From a virus: 45,186 bases of DNA. This document shows positions 13,156 to 24,000 of the stretch, piece by piece. The stretch spans positions 1 to 45,186 of IMG/VR virus record IMGVR_UViG_3300034103_001322. One strand, written 5' to 3'. How positions within the stretch are numbered: the stretch's first letter is position 1; each line of letters begins with the position of its first letter. The position numbers were made by a program, and so were the translations under genes. The notes beneath the pieces were generated by a model that saw only the letters and a program-made list of their open reading frames with translations, ran no database searches and was not told the origin of the DNA.

Positions 13156-16100
13156 TCAGTCAAATTTCGGAATGATGATTACGTGAGAAGCCACCTGCCC
13201 ATACACCGACTGAGAAACGCTTGCCTCGGCGTGGGCCTTTATGGAAGAGATGCTTATTTCTGCCCCAGTCCCGACCCCCGAAACACTGCACGAGGTGGGC
13301 ACGGGCACTCCAGCCAAAAAACAAGCGCCCCCCTCGTTGCTGTATCGATACGAATCAACTCCTGTCACCTGACCGTCATCGAAAAACGGAACGACGAGCG
13401 GGTTTCCGGATAGGTCGCAGTTGTTTATGTGGGCTCCGCGTTGAAATTGGTACGCAGCGGAGACGTCCGAAATCATCGCCACGGGGGGGAACGATGTGTC
13501 GATCGAGCATGTCTTTGCCGACTGCGACGATATGAGAGGCCAGTAGTAAAAGGGGCTCGTTGCGGCCGGGTACATTATTGAGCTGGGGCTCTGCCAGCCG
13601 TAAGTATTCTCCCCAAGTTCCGTCGCGTAACTGTTGCCGGCCATTCTCAATCCTCCGTAATTTTCTTGACGCAAGCCGAAGCCGCAGTATTGAATCTGAA
13701 ATTTAGAAAAGACGTCGTCCACCAAGCCGGGAATAGGAAGTGCAGACAGGACAACAAACCTTTCGTAGCCAGTCAAAGAAGACAGGTACTGGCCGAATCG
13801 CGGCAGTAGCACAGAGCCCTGCCAATATTTCAATCCAGACTCATACGAGGACGGATCGTAGCCAGAGTAAAAGGCGATCCCCGTGCCGCTGTCGTCGCCG
13901 TAAATGAAGTACGTCTCGGCTGCCTCCTGAGTTGGAGTTGCCACGCACCGGGGGTCGAAGATTGACTCATCTTCTGTCGAGTGAACAAACGAGACTGACG
14001 GAGGATTGGAAGTCGAATAACCGGACCCTCCACTCACGACTCCCACTGACCCAACTGCGTAAACGACCGCGTTTCCACCCTGCGGATCGGCCACAAGAGT
14101 CGCAACAGCCTCGGCGCCTGTCCCTCCTCCGCCGTGAATCACGACCCTCGGCGGCTTGTAAAAACCACCTCCGCCGCTCTGGATCGATATTGAGGTCACA
14201 CTTCCGGACGCATCGACTGTGGCGGTTGCCGATGGCTCATCCACCAGTCTCTCTCCCTGATCAAACTCAAGCCCGTCGACGTTCAGGTAGCCGCTTCCAG
14301 ACTGCGTAATTGTCATTCCGGACGCAGACTCCACGACCCCGTTGGCGTCTATGGAGAGTTGCGCCTTCGCGCCCGTCCCGCTGACGCTCCTGATCTTCAC
14401 TGAAGGCGCTTTGGAGTATCTTGCGTGCAAGAACGGCGAGACCAAACTATAAAACCTGATCTTAGATCCAGATTGAAGATCGCCCTTGACAATCAAAAGG
14501 CCTTGAACGGCGCATGCAGTCGCAGACTTCCCAGAGCCACACACAACACCACGGTGATGAGTCGAATAAAGCAGATGCTTTTCAGAATCGCTCGTTGGGT
14601 TAGAAAGCGAGATAGACGTTGCCGTTTTTGACATGGCAAGCGACCGAAGCCGCATCGTTGTCCTTGGGGCAACAGCAAACGAGTCGATCGGAACGATTAG
14701 CGGCGGAGTGGCATACGTGCCGGCGATCGAATCGGCTCCTGTTATTGGAGACCCGGTCCTCGGCAGGCGATTGCCTTGTGTCAGCCGAAGCGGCGATCGA
14801 TACACTGAGACAGAAGTAATCCCGCCACCCCCCCAAGAGCCATCAAACCAGTACCCTGAACTGTAGTAAGCTCCAGCTCCGCCGAGCGGCGAGTCCAGCC
14901 TAGTCCCCAGAACGGTCGCGGCGGGGCCCTTGTATTTCCCATCCTTGTCATACTCCAGACCCGTTGGCCCATATCGTAACAGGTCGTTGCTTGAGTAGTT
15001 TGATCCGGGGTTCGTCACCGTTGGCTGCGTCAACGTCCCGCACACGTAAGCCTGAAGCTTAGCGTTTCCGGGCACGGTGACTGAGGGGCGAGATGTCAGG
15101 CCGCTTCCCTCGTTCGTGACAGACACAAACACCACAGAACCATCGATCTCAGTTGTTCCAGACCCTCCACTGCCGGGGGCTTGAGAGATCTGCGTTGTGG
15201 CAGCGACGCCAGTTCCGCCGCCCCCAAAAAAGAAAACCCTCGGGGACTTTTCGTATCCGTACCCAGAGTCGGACAACAGAATCTTCGACACCGGCAGGCC
15301 AACCTTGGCCTCAGCGCCAGAACCACCGCCGCCTGAAAAAGTGACGGTCGGGGCGGAAAGAAATCCGCCGCCGGGGGACTGAATGGTTACGGACGTCACA
15401 ACCCCTCCGCTGACGCTGCACGTCGCGGTTGCAAACTCGCCGCTGCCGCCAGACAAAGTCACGCGTGGTGCAGACGTGTACCCAGAGCCACCCTTAGTGA
15501 CTGTCACTGTGGCATTTGAAAGCGTGGACGCAAGAACAGCGACAGCCGCAGCGCCCGCGCCGTATCCGCCAAGTATTTCCACGGACGGAGGCACTGAGTA
15601 TCCGCTCCCTCCAGAAGTGAGCGTCAGCGAGGAGACCTCCTTCTTCGTCTCGAAAGAAAAAGTTGGGGCAGACCTGTATTTGCCACCCCTGACTATCGTC
15701 ACGTCAGAAACATATCCAGAAAGCCTTGCAACACCGGCGGCGCCTCCTCCAACTCGAATCGCTGGAGGAGTTGTGTATCCGCTGCCTCCGCTGACGACAG
15801 AAAAGCCTGTCACGACTCCGTCTGCTTTTACTGTCGCCGTTGCGGTTGCTGGCTCGCCGCCGGGGTCTTGTGACCCCGTGATGGAAACCTCTGGCGCAGA
15901 AGTGTAGCCATTCCCTCGCGAGGTAAGCGTCAAGTTTATGACTTGCCCGTATGTGTCGCTTTCCTCGTCGAGGTCAACTGTTGCGGCTGCCGCTGCGTCA
16001 CTGCCGCCCCCGCCAGTTATGGACACAGTCGGGCTGGACGTGTACTTGCTTCCGCGAGACGTCAGAAGCAATCTGTCTACCTTTCCGCCTCCGCTGATCG

Positions 16101-19100
16101 TCGCCGTGACAACAGCGCCGCTGCCGTCGCCGTCCACCTCAACCTGAGGCGCCGAAAAATAGCCACTGCCTGTGGCGGTCATCCTCACCTCCGCGATGCC
16201 TCCAGAAATCGCGGCTGTCGCCTTGGCTGGTATTCCGGGGTCAGAGAAGACGACCGTCGGAGGCACCGCATAATCGCCACCGCCACCTGTGACTGTGACT
16301 TTAGACACCGGCCCTTCAATTGTGGCGGTTGCTTGTGCCCCTCCGTTGGAAAACGAGACTTGAGGCGCCGTTTTGTACCCGCTGCCTCCTTCAATAACGC
16401 CGACGGCGATGACCTTCCCGTTGATGCTGCAAGTGACACTCGCAGCCGACGTCGCAGACGCCGGAGAGAGCGACGCCTTTGCCGGCTCGGTATACCCCGA
16501 CCCAGAGGACGTAACAGTCGGAGTGAACGGATTGATTCTCGCCGGCGGCTGCGAGAACGCGACCGGGAGCCTCCACGCCGTGTCGCCTGACTTGAGGCCG
16601 ACGCCTCCTTCTGCGACAGCGGAAAACCCGGAGTATTCCTGAGGGACCGTCCACCCGGCAAAAGATCCGTACTCGTGTGGCCTCATTCCAAAAGTCAGCG
16701 TGCCGGATTCGCTTGAGGCGACGCCGTGCCTCGGGAAGTAATTACTCCACGCCCCTTTGCACTCCGCCATGAATCTATTCGAGAAGCCGTATCGGTCATC
16801 GTTCGCCGTCACCTGAACAGTCCCCCCGGAGCCGCCAACGTCCGTGTTCTCGACGCCTGCCGTCTGAACATCAAGCGTGGAGTACGGCTCAAACAAATGC
16901 GAGTCGCTCGGGACATACCCAGATAGAGACACTGTTGTCGCCGAATACAGCTTGCCGCCCCAGACGACTTCCGGATGAAGCGAGACGCTGGCGATCTTCT
17001 CGTGCGAAAACGACTTCTTCGTAATGTCAGCTAGTCGCGTTGTTCTGGAAACTGTCCAGTCATATTTCCCATTGCCCGGCCCAGTGACCAACACTTTGGT
17101 GTTGACTGCGTCTCCGGTAAGGTAGCCCCAGTACGGAGTCCAGTCCCCGCATGATCCTGTCATAAACTCAGGCTCCTCCGTCGACTTGAAGGACGTGCGA
17201 AACACATGCTCGACTTCAGCACGGAGCCACGCCTTCGGAGGAGAGTAATTCGAGTAGTCGTTGATGTAGTCGTAGTATTCGCTGCCCTGCGTGGCCGTGA
17301 TCACAAGCCCGGTCTTCGGAATGACGTGCGAGCCTTCTTTCCTTAGATCGCCATGCGTAGGGAGATCGAATATGTTTGGGTACGGCTCAGGGTTTAGAAA
17401 CCCACCCCGATCTTCGGTGCCGATTTTTTCATCGGAGCTTAGGCTTGCCACGAAACATTGATAACCTCCGGGGTAGAAGTAAGTCTCTGTATTCCACAGC
17501 GTTTTCCTGATGTCTGGCCCTGTTCTCGCTTGCTGCGGAAGGCTCTTCTTGATGATCCACAGGCTTCCTCCGGAGTCGATCACGTACCTCGCGAAACCGT
17601 CGGCGTAGCACTTGACTCCGCCCGACGGCCCGCTCAGTTCAGCGCGGAAGCCTGACCACTGCGCTTCCCACACCTCCGTTCCGGAGATTCGATCTGCGTA
17701 ATTGTTCCCGCCCGGCCAATACTCAAACTGGGTTTCATCTGGAGTGCGTCCGAGCCGCGACAGCGTGTTGTTGCCAGATCCAGATGGCGACACTTTTGCA
17801 ACCTGAGCGGGAACTCCCACATCTGGATTGGGAACAGAAGTCCACTTTCCTCCTTCGGTCGGGCTCAGGGTCGGCACGCTTGTGTATCCCCACCCTTGGG
17901 CACTCGTGATTTCAACTTCGCCAGCGTCCCACTCTTTTCTCCAAAATGGCACAACCGCTCGCGAGTCATACTTGTTGTACTGAGGATCGCTCGTCGTAAA
18001 CGGAGTCGCCGGCGGAGCATTCACGGAAGCGTACAGCCTCAGCCCACGCCCCAGCGGCGTTGGACTGTAAAGAGGCTCTTTGTAAGTATCGGAGCCGTCC
18101 GTTTCGTCGCGATTAGGACGTGCCCCCCATACCCAGATGGAGGCGTCGGATTTGATGCCGACCCCAGCACCTTCCTTAGAGACCGAAACGTGAGTCCATG
18201 ACCCAGAGTCGACGAGGCGAGGCTTGTTTGGCGGACCAATGACGACGTCTGGAGCAAAGATGTACCCAGACCCCGGGTTCGTAATCGCAATACCAGTGAT
18301 GTTCATGCCGTTCTGGTCGATCGTATAGCTCGTCACTTCGGCGGTCGCCCTGTTGAACCCCTCGCCATAGACGTCATAATCCTCGATCGCGATGTCTGGT
18401 TTGATATATGCTGGAGAGTTTGCGTCAAATCCATTCGGGAGTTCTTGGCTGACGTTCACTCGGCAGTAAACCGATCCGCCAAAGTACGGAACGATAGACG
18501 AGATCGGAGCCGGCTTCAGGCGGGCTCGTGCGTAGATGTACTCAGGCTTCTTCTCCGGATAAGAGATTTTGTCTTCTGGTGAGGCCTGAAAGTTTACCTT
18601 TATTGTCTTGTAGTAGCGAGGATAAATGTCGAAGGTGTAGTGGTTGCTTACTCCATACGTTCTGGCCTCCTCAAAGTCTCCGTAGAAGTAATCCGTATAC
18701 CACTGAGGATAAGGAAGCGGACCGAGGCTACCCATGCCCTGAACCGGCGGAAGATCGCACGTGTATCCGCTACCCGGAGACTTGACCTGAACCTCAAGCA
18801 TTGGGCCGGCAATCTCAACGGTTGCTGACGCACCAGAGCCTCCGCCACCACTGAAAACGACAGTGGGCGGCGTCTGGTACTCAGATCCTCCGCTTGTGAT
18901 TTCTAGAGAAACTACAGAGCCTCCGCTGACCGTGGCCTTCGCCATCGCGCCGCGCCCGCCGCCGCCCTCGAAGCTGACGTCTGGAGCAGACGCGTACCCA
19001 GAACCGCCGTTCGTTATCAGCGGCCGAAGATTCGTGTACTTTGAGGAACTCGACTGAACAGCCCCGTCGATGAGACACACAAATTCAGCGCCGCTCCCCG

Positions 19101-19812
19101 CCTTGTAAATGTTTGGGGTTATGTCGGGACGAACGATGTTGTAGACAACGGACGCCGTTGGAGCGCGATTGAAGTCTGGCTTATTGGCCGTGTTATTGTT
19201 TTCGTTGTAGTGGCCTTTTATCGGCCCGACGCTGTCGATTCCGCTGCTCAGCACAGCGCGAGCGGCTGGCGCGTTGAAGTAGTCGGTGTTGTCTTCCCAG
19301 CCGTATCCTAGATTTCCCGGGCCAATCTTCCTGAATCTCGTGGCATTAGTCGGAAGGATTCCTCCAAGCCCAAGCTGGCCCGCGTTGCACTTGCCCCATC
19401 CCCACAGCGAGCCGTCGGTCTTTATTCCGAGCGTCGAGCCACCAGTGGTGTAGATAAACTTCCAAGTGTCGCTGCCGATCTGGACCGGGTTGCCCTTGGC
19501 TAGATACGAGCCGTCACCAAGCTGGCCCCACCGGTTGTCGCCCCACGCCCACAGCTTGTCTTCCATGTCGATCGCAAACGTGCATCCGATGCCACCTTCG
19601 TCACCTGTGAACACACGCTTCCACCGTCTCTCGCCGCAAAAGCCGTCAGACAGGTTGGGGTTCTCGATGTAGTAGTCGGGAAAATATCTCCGCCCCTCGG
19701 CAACAACATTTCCGAATATGCAGTGACGCACCTCCGATCGCGGAGCGGCCTGCCCGGACTCGTTGTTCCCGACGCCGACGTATGAGTTGCACCCGCAATC
19801 GTCGCAAGGCAT
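13156..19812 (-). CDS. Giant tail fibre with RCC1-like blades and Gly/Ser repeats
   Basis: The 2218-residue protein starts MPCDDCGCNSYVGVGNNESG at the ATG at 19812, 2 nt after the upstream stop; the longer GTG start at 19890 would overlap a real gene. N-terminal residues ~80-170 contain RCC1-type blades (LWAWGDNRWGQLGDG, LWGWGKCNAGQLGLG), with another at ~18116-18200 (SIWVWGARP). Much of the rest is repeats of the form SGGSGYTSAPTVTFSGGGGS followed by A.A.ATV, about twenty copies mainly at 14100-16500 and 18760-19020. Such repeats are typical of phage fibres and form beta-rich shafts. Being last in the tail operon fits a receptor-binding fibre. By eye it is less GC-rich than its neighbours. 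Confidence 0.85.
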   Translation of the reverse strand: MPCDDCGCNSYVGVGNNESGQAAPRSEVRHCIFGNVVAEGRRYFPDYYIENPNLSDGFCGERRWKRVFTGDEGGIGCTFAIDMEDKLWAWGDNRWGQLGDGSYLAKGNPVQIGSDTWKFIYTTGGSTLGIKTDGSLWGWGKCNAGQLGLGGILPTNATRFRKIGPGNLGYGWEDNTDYFNAPAARAVLSSGIDSVGPIKGHYNENNNTANKPDFNRAPTASVVYNIVRPDITPNIYKAGSGAEFVCLIDGAVQSSSSKYTNLRPLITNGGSGYASAPDVSFEGGGGRGAMAKATVSGGSVVSLEITSGGSEYQTPPTVVFSGGGGSGASATVEIAGPMLEVQVKSPGSGYTCDLPPVQGMGSLGPLPYPQWYTDYFYGDFEEARTYGVSNHYTFDIYPRYYKTIKVNFQASPEDKISYPEKKPEYIYARARLKPAPISSIVPYFGGSVYCRVNVSQELPNGFDANSPAYIKPDIAIEDYDVYGEGFNRATAEVTSYTIDQNGMNITGIAITNPGSGYIFAPDVVIGPPNKPRLVDSGSWTHVSVSKEGAGVGIKSDASIWVWGARPNRDETDGSDTYKEPLYSPTPLGRGLRLYASVNAPPATPFTTSDPQYNKYDSRAVVPFWRKEWDAGEVEITSAQGWGYTSVPTLSPTEGGKWTSVPNPDVGVPAQVAKVSPSGSGNNTLSRLGRTPDETQFEYWPGGNNYADRISGTEVWEAQWSGFRAELSGPSGGVKCYADGFARYVIDSGGSLWIIKKSLPQQARTGPDIRKTLWNTETYFYPGGYQCFVASLSSDEKIGTEDRGGFLNPEPYPNIFDLPTHGDLRKEGSHVIPKTGLVITATQGSEYYDYINDYSNYSPPKAWLRAEVEHVFRTSFKSTEEPEFMTGSCGDWTPYWGYLTGDAVNTKVLVTGPGNGKYDWTVSRTTRLADITKKSFSHEKIASVSLHPEVVWGGKLYSATTVSLSGYVPSDSHLFEPYSTLDVQTAGVENTDVGGSGGTVQVTANDDRYGFSNRFMAECKGAWSNYFPRHGVASSESGTLTFGMRPHEYGSFAGWTVPQEYSGFSAVAEGGVGLKSGDTAWRLPVAFSQPPARINPFTPTVTSSGSGYTEPAKASLSPASATSAASVTCSINGKVIAVGVIEGGSGYKTAPQVSFSNGGAQATATIEGPVSKVTVTGGGGDYAVPPTVVFSDPGIPAKATAAISGGIAEVRMTATGSGYFSAPQVEVDGDGSGAVVTATISGGGKVDRLLLTSRGSKYTSSPTVSITGGGGSDAAAAATVDLDEESDTYGQVINLTLTSRGNGYTSAPEVSITGSQDPGGEPATATATVKADGVVTGFSVVSGGSGYTTPPAIRVGGGAAGVARLSGYVSDVTIVRGGKYRSAPTFSFETKKEVSSLTLTSGGSGYSVPPSVEILGGYGAGAAAVAVLASTLSNATVTVTKGGSGYTSAPRVTLSGGSGEFATATCSVSGGVVTSVTIQSPGGGFLSAPTVTFSGGGGSGAEAKVGLPVSKILLSDSGYGYEKSPRVFFFGGGGTGVAATTQISQAPGSGGSGTTEIDGSVVFVSVTNEGSGLTSRPSVTVPGNAKLQAYVCGTLTQPTVTNPGSNYSSNDLLRYGPTGLEYDKDGKYKGPAATVLGTRLDSPLGGAGAYYSSGYWFDGSWGGGGITSVSVYRSPLRLTQGNRLPRTGSPITGADSIAGTYATPPLIVPIDSFAVAPRTTMRLRSLAMSKTATSISLSNPTSDSEKHLLYSTHHRGVVCGSGKSATACAVQGLLIVKGDLQSGSKIRFYSLVSPFLHARYSKAPSVKIRSVSGTGAKAQLSIDANGVVESASGMTITQSGSGYLNVDGLEFDQGERLVDEPSATATVDASGSVTSISIQSGGGGFYKPPRVVIHGGGGTGAEAVATLVADPQGGNAVVYAVGSVGVVSGGSGYSTSNPPSVSFVHSTEDESIFDPRCVATPTQEAAETYFIYGDDSGTGIAFYSGYDPSSYESGLKYWQGSVLLPRFGQYLSSLTGYERFVVLSALPIPGLVDDVFSKFQIQYCGFGLRQENYGGLRMAGNSYATELGENTYGWQSPSSIMYPAATSPFYYWPLISSQSAKTCSIDTSFPPVAMISDVSAAYQFQRGAHINNCDLSGNPLVVPFFDDGQVTGVDSYRYSNEGGACFLAGVPVPTSCSVSGVGTGAEISISSIKAHAEASVSQSVYGQVASHVIIIPKFD
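14080..16520 (-). repeat. Array of Gly/Ser-Gly-Tyr fibre repeats
   Basis: Imperfect ~80-100 nt repeats encode units such as VTSGGSGYTSAPTVTFSGGG followed by a short A/T/V strand. Units vary in length and are spaced unevenly, so they are protein-level repeats. A smaller group lies at 18760-19020. Confidence 0.75.
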
Positions 19813-19814
19813 TC

Positions 19815-20186
19815 CTAGCACCTGTCGATCGAGATAGCCACATACGTTGCGGCCCCGCTCGCCGCCGTCTGTGCCATCGCCAAACAGCACACGCGAGCGA
19901 TGTTTCCGGTGTGCGGACTCACGTTCGCCACGACGTTCATCGCAGCCGCTGTGGAGGTGGGATCAGAGAGAAGACTCACGACCTTAGTTTGGTTTTTGCT
20001 CCAAGCCCCGGTGAACGTCGCCAGAACCACAGAACCCCCGCCACCGCCGGCAGCCCTCGGCAGCGTCGAGCCCTTTCGGCCACGACGGCTCCCCTCGGCC
20101 TCGGCAACGACGGCAGAGATTCTTTGTGCGTCAGCCAGACTGAAGCTGACGACCTGAGAGCCGCTGTTTCCCGGCCCATTACTCAT
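19815..20186 (-). CDS. Small tail-tip-associated hypothetical protein
   Basis: The 123-residue protein starts MSNGPGNSGSQVVSFSLADA. Residues 1-30 include a helical ADAQRISAVVAEAEGSRRG; after a GGGGGS linker come beta-type stretches (VVLATFTGAWSKNQTKVVSL and GAATYVAISIDRC). It is tightly packed between the distal tail protein and the fibre. A fibre-attachment or collar role is inferred from position. No family is recognised. Confidence 0.65.
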   Translation of the reverse strand: MSNGPGNSGSQVVSFSLADAQRISAVVAEAEGSRRGRKGSTLPRAAGGGGGSVVLATFTGAWSKNQTKVVSLLSDPTSTAAAMNVVANVSPHTGNIARVCCLAMAQTAASGAATYVAISIDRC

Positions 20187-20194
20187 GCTTCACC

Positions 20195-21052
20195 TCACGA
20201 CGGGAGTGTCGGGAACGTGCCCGTGAACGGCAGCGTCCGGTAGACTCTGAACGTCAGCATGTCGGGCGGCTGGCCCGGAGTCTTGGCGACGCCGTTACTC
20301 AGGGCTGCCGGCTCACTGACAGGCTCAGATCCGGCGAGGATCTTCTTGCGAAGCCCGCCGACGATCTCGTTGAAACCCACGTCCCACGTCTGCAAGTCCC
20401 AGCCGGTGTTTCGATACGCCAAAGTGGCGTTCGTCTCCCAGTAGACGTACTTGCTGCCGTTGACGTCCTCGACTTTTCTGGTGCCCGTGATCGACACGCA
20501 CTTCCATGTCTTCGGGCCGCCTCCGCTCCACGTGTCGGAGTTGATTGCGCCGACGTAGTTCTGTGCCTTGGCGTAGTCGAACGGCGGCGCCTTGTTGATC
20601 GTGATCGAGACCGTGAACTCGCCCTCGTCTCGGTCCAGACCGCCGATCGGGTCGCCGGCCGTGTTGATGATGATCCGCTTTGTCGAGTTGTCGCCGGCGT
20701 TTGGAAAGTACCAGAATGCCGGAGCAGAGGCGAGTCCGCCGTTGAAGCTGTACTGGGCTGGGCGGTCCCACGGGGTCTGCGCCAAGTCTTGGCCGACCTT
20801 GTACGTGGCCGTGACCTTGTAGTGGAAGGGGCTGTCGCCGTCTTGCTGGACGCTCGACTCGACGAGAAGGGCGTTGGCATTTTCCGGGTGCGGCTCAAGC
20901 CACACGAGGCCTGTCCCCACGGCGATCTCTTGGAGGTCCGTGTCCATCGAGTCCGTGCGGACGAGAAACACGCGGGTGTAGACAGGCACGTCGCCGTACT
21001 GAGTCTGGCTCGCACGGCCACGAAACATCTCGCGAGAGTCAACAACAGCCAT
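20195..21052 (-). CDS. Putative distal/minor tail protein
   Basis: The 285-residue protein starts MAVVDSREMFRGRASQTQYG. It is rich in beta strands and aromatic residues (FHYKVTATYKVGQDLAQTPW, AFWYFPNAGDNSTKRIIIN, KYVYWETNATLAYRN). It follows the tape measure gene, the place of distal tail or baseplate hub proteins. Large variable tail-tip proteins have this type of composition. The AGTACGGA element lies 12 nt before its ATG, and no clear Shine-Dalgarno is visible. Confidence 0.65.
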   Translation of the reverse strand: MAVVDSREMFRGRASQTQYGDVPVYTRVFLVRTDSMDTDLQEIAVGTGLVWLEPHPENANALLVESSVQQDGDSPFHYKVTATYKVGQDLAQTPWDRPAQYSFNGGLASAPAFWYFPNAGDNSTKRIIINTAGDPIGGLDRDEGEFTVSITINKAPPFDYAKAQNYVGAINSDTWSGGGPKTWKCVSITGTRKVEDVNGSKYVYWETNATLAYRNTGWDLQTWDVGFNEIVGGLRKKILAGSEPVSEPAALSNGVAKTPGQPPDMLTFRVYRTLPFTGTFPTLPS

Positions 21053-21063
21053 GAGAAAGTGTA

Positions 21064-21071
21064 TCCGTACT
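21064..21071 (-). promoter_or_regulatory. AGTACGGA element upstream of the distal tail gene
   Basis: The minus strand reads CTAGTACGGATACACTTTCT before ATG. The first TAG is the tape measure stop codon. Confidence 0.5.
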
Positions 21072-24000
21072 AGCGTGCAGCAAGCTGGACAAGGACCGGG
21101 CGGGCCTCGGGGCTCTTGGCCGCCTCGGCGAGAATCTTCGTGTTGCGTGCGACCTCAAGCTGGGCCTTGAGGCTTGGGTTGTCGTTGCCACGAAGGATGC
21201 GGAAGAACGTGTCGACGCCGCCCTTGCTCCTCGTGTCGGAGCCCTCGATGCCGCGACGGTCAGGGGCGACCTTGTCGAGCGACGGCTTCAAGTCTTCCTG
21301 AAGCTGGGCTTGGAGGTTCTTCTTCCTCAGGTCAGCGTCGTCACCCTCGATCAGTCCCTCCTTGAGAGCATCGTCGACGGCCTTCATGTCTCGCTCGAAC
21401 TTCTTCACGGGGCTTTCTTCTTCGCCGCCGGGGAGCATCGAGCGACGAGCCTCGTCCTGACCACGCGTGAACTCCTCCTGCGATATCTGCCCCTTGGAGA
21501 ACGCTTCCTTGAGGTTGTCCATCCGCTCCTTGAGTTGCGTCACAGGATTGAGCGGGATGCCCAGCGACTGAAGCAGCGTGTCCTTGGCCTTCTGAGAGCC
21601 CTTGGCGAACTCAGTCGCCGAGATCTGGCCCTTATCGAACGCCTCGCGAAGCTTTTTCATCGCGTCTTCGGTTTGCTGAGCGGGGCTCTTGTCGATGCCA
21701 AGGGCGGACAGGAGCTTGTCCTTGGCTTCTTTCATCCCCTTAGCAAACTCTTCCGGGCTAAGCTCAGAGGCGTTCTCTTGGATCTTCGTGACGGCGTCCT
21801 CGAAGTCTTGGGCGGGGCTCTTCGAGATGCCGAGCGACGACAGGAGGCTGTCCTTCTGTGCCTTGATTGCCTTGTCTGCCTCTTTCTGAGTGATGACGCC
21901 GCCAGCCACGGCCGCAGAGAGCTTGTCGCGAGACTCCTTGATCTTGTCGGCGCCGCTCTTCTCGACCCCAAGACTGGCCTTCACGGCGTCAGAGTTCTTC
22001 TGGATCGCCTCTTGATACTCCTTGAAGTCTTGCGGAGAAAGCTCCTTCTGAATCTCCGCCATGCTCTTTCCGGTCACGCCAAATGCGTCGTTGACCTTGT
22101 CGACGCCGGCCTTGAGCGATTGGGCAGCCGTCGGGTCGAGGCCGGCTGCGGATCGCTTGTCCATGTCGAGCTTGTTCTGTGCCACAGCAAGCTTGGCTGG
22201 GTCTTTGCCACCGCCGAACGCTTCTTCAATCTTTTTCTGACGGTCGCGAAGCTGGCCGCCGACGTCCGCTCCTGCGCCCAGTGCCTCGTCTCTTTTGCGA
22301 GTGGCGGCTGTCCTTGCCTCCTCTGCCTGCGACGCCGAGATCCTCTTGTTGGGATCCTTCGAGTTAGCCGCCTCGTCGATCTTCTTCATCTGCTCGTCGA
22401 AGATCGCCTGCGGAGTCTTCTCAATTCCCAGCGAGGATAGAAGGTTATCTCGGGACTCCTTCACGGCACGATCGAAGAGGTCAAGCTGATCGGCGTTGCC
22501 CTTGAGCTTCTCGCGAACCTCGTCGATCGGCTGCCCGGCGAAGCCGAACTGCGCAGTGATGTTGTTGAGCGACGAAGAGAACGACTCGAAAGGCGTCTGC
22601 GTCACTCCAACGGCCTTGGCGAAGTCGTCGGCTGCCTTCTGAAGCTCAGAGTCCAGCTTTCCGCCGGTGATGAGTCCAGCGTCGGCAGCCTGATTCAGGT
22701 CTCGCTTCCTGTCCGTCAACTGAGCCTGAGCGGACTTGCCGACGAGGCTCTCGGTGGTCTTCTTGCGGAGATCGACCTCGGCCAGTTGCTTCTCTTCCGG
22801 CGTGAGAGACTTGTTATCCCTGATCTTCTTCAGTTCTTTGTCGAACTTCTGCACAGGCGAGAGGAACGCTTCGTCGAGCGACTTGCGAATGCCGTCGGCG
22901 AACGACATATCAAGCTCGATGTCCATCTTGTTCTTGCGGTCGAACTCTCGCTTGACCTCCTCGGCGGCGATCGACGCTTGCTCCTGAGCATTCGTCGAGT
23001 CGAGTTCGAGCTTGACGGCGAGGAACTGCTCTTGCGAGATCTTGCCAGAGTCAAAGTCGGCCTGATTCTTTTGCTGCTTCTGCTTGATCTCTGCGGCAAA
23101 GCCGCCTGATTGCTGCTTCTTCTTGATCTCTTCGAGGGCTTTGACGTACTCGTTCTTGTACTGGGCAGCCTTTTCCTTGATGGCTGCCGACGTCGGGAAG
23201 AACTTGTCGTCGATCACCACGCCAGCGCCGATGTCTCGGACAGACTTGCCGGCGGCCTTCGCGGCGTCGTCGAGTTGCTTGTACAGTTCGAGGTTCTTCT
23301 TGAGCGTGACCTCGGGGGCGTCGTTCTTGAGGATATCAAGGTTCTTTTCGAGGTTGTCGCCAAGCCGTGCAGCCTCGGTATCGAACTCTTCGAGAGTGAT
23401 GCTGCCGTCGGCAAGCTGTTGCTGGAGATCATTGAACTGCTTCTGCGAGGCAGCGGCGGCGTCGGCGCCGGCTTGCCCGAACTTGGCTGACTCGATCGTC
23501 AGTTCACCCATCCGGTCGCGAGCGGTCGTGACGCTGGCCGCGATCTCGTCCACAGACGGCCCCTTCATGGACTCTGTCAGGTCTGCGAACTGTTCCTTCA
23601 TCGACTGGATAGCGCCGTTGATGTCATCCTCAGTCACGCCGAAGGCGGCGGCGAGCGCGTAGGCTCCGTCGGCCGCCATTGCAGCGCCGTCCGACGCGAA
23701 CGCTGCGGCGTCTTCCTGCATGCCGGCGAAAGCCTCTCGCGAGCTTTCTTCGCTCATACCAAACGCTGCACCGACGGACACAACCGCATTGTCGAGGGAG
23801 GGAAGGATCGCGTTCGTAATCACCCCAGCGCCGGTGGCGGTCGCGTTGAACAGTGCGTCCGCCTGTTCCTTAGTGAGGCCCATAGCCGCGCCGTACTCGA
23901 CGACGGCCGTCCTTGCTCCTCCGAACTCCGCAGTGGCGGTTCTCGATGCGCCACCGAAGTCGACCTGAACTGTCTCTGACTCTCCCTCGCCCGAAGACGT

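Noticed and set aside
14080-16520. Regular repeats considered as a CRISPR array
   Set aside because: Units vary in length and sequence, lie in one open frame and encode Gly/Ser-rich protein repeats.
21310-22440. 376-codon plus-strand frame opposite the tape measure repeats
   Set aside because: Leu/Arg-rich antisense of helical repeats; no start signal and no domain.
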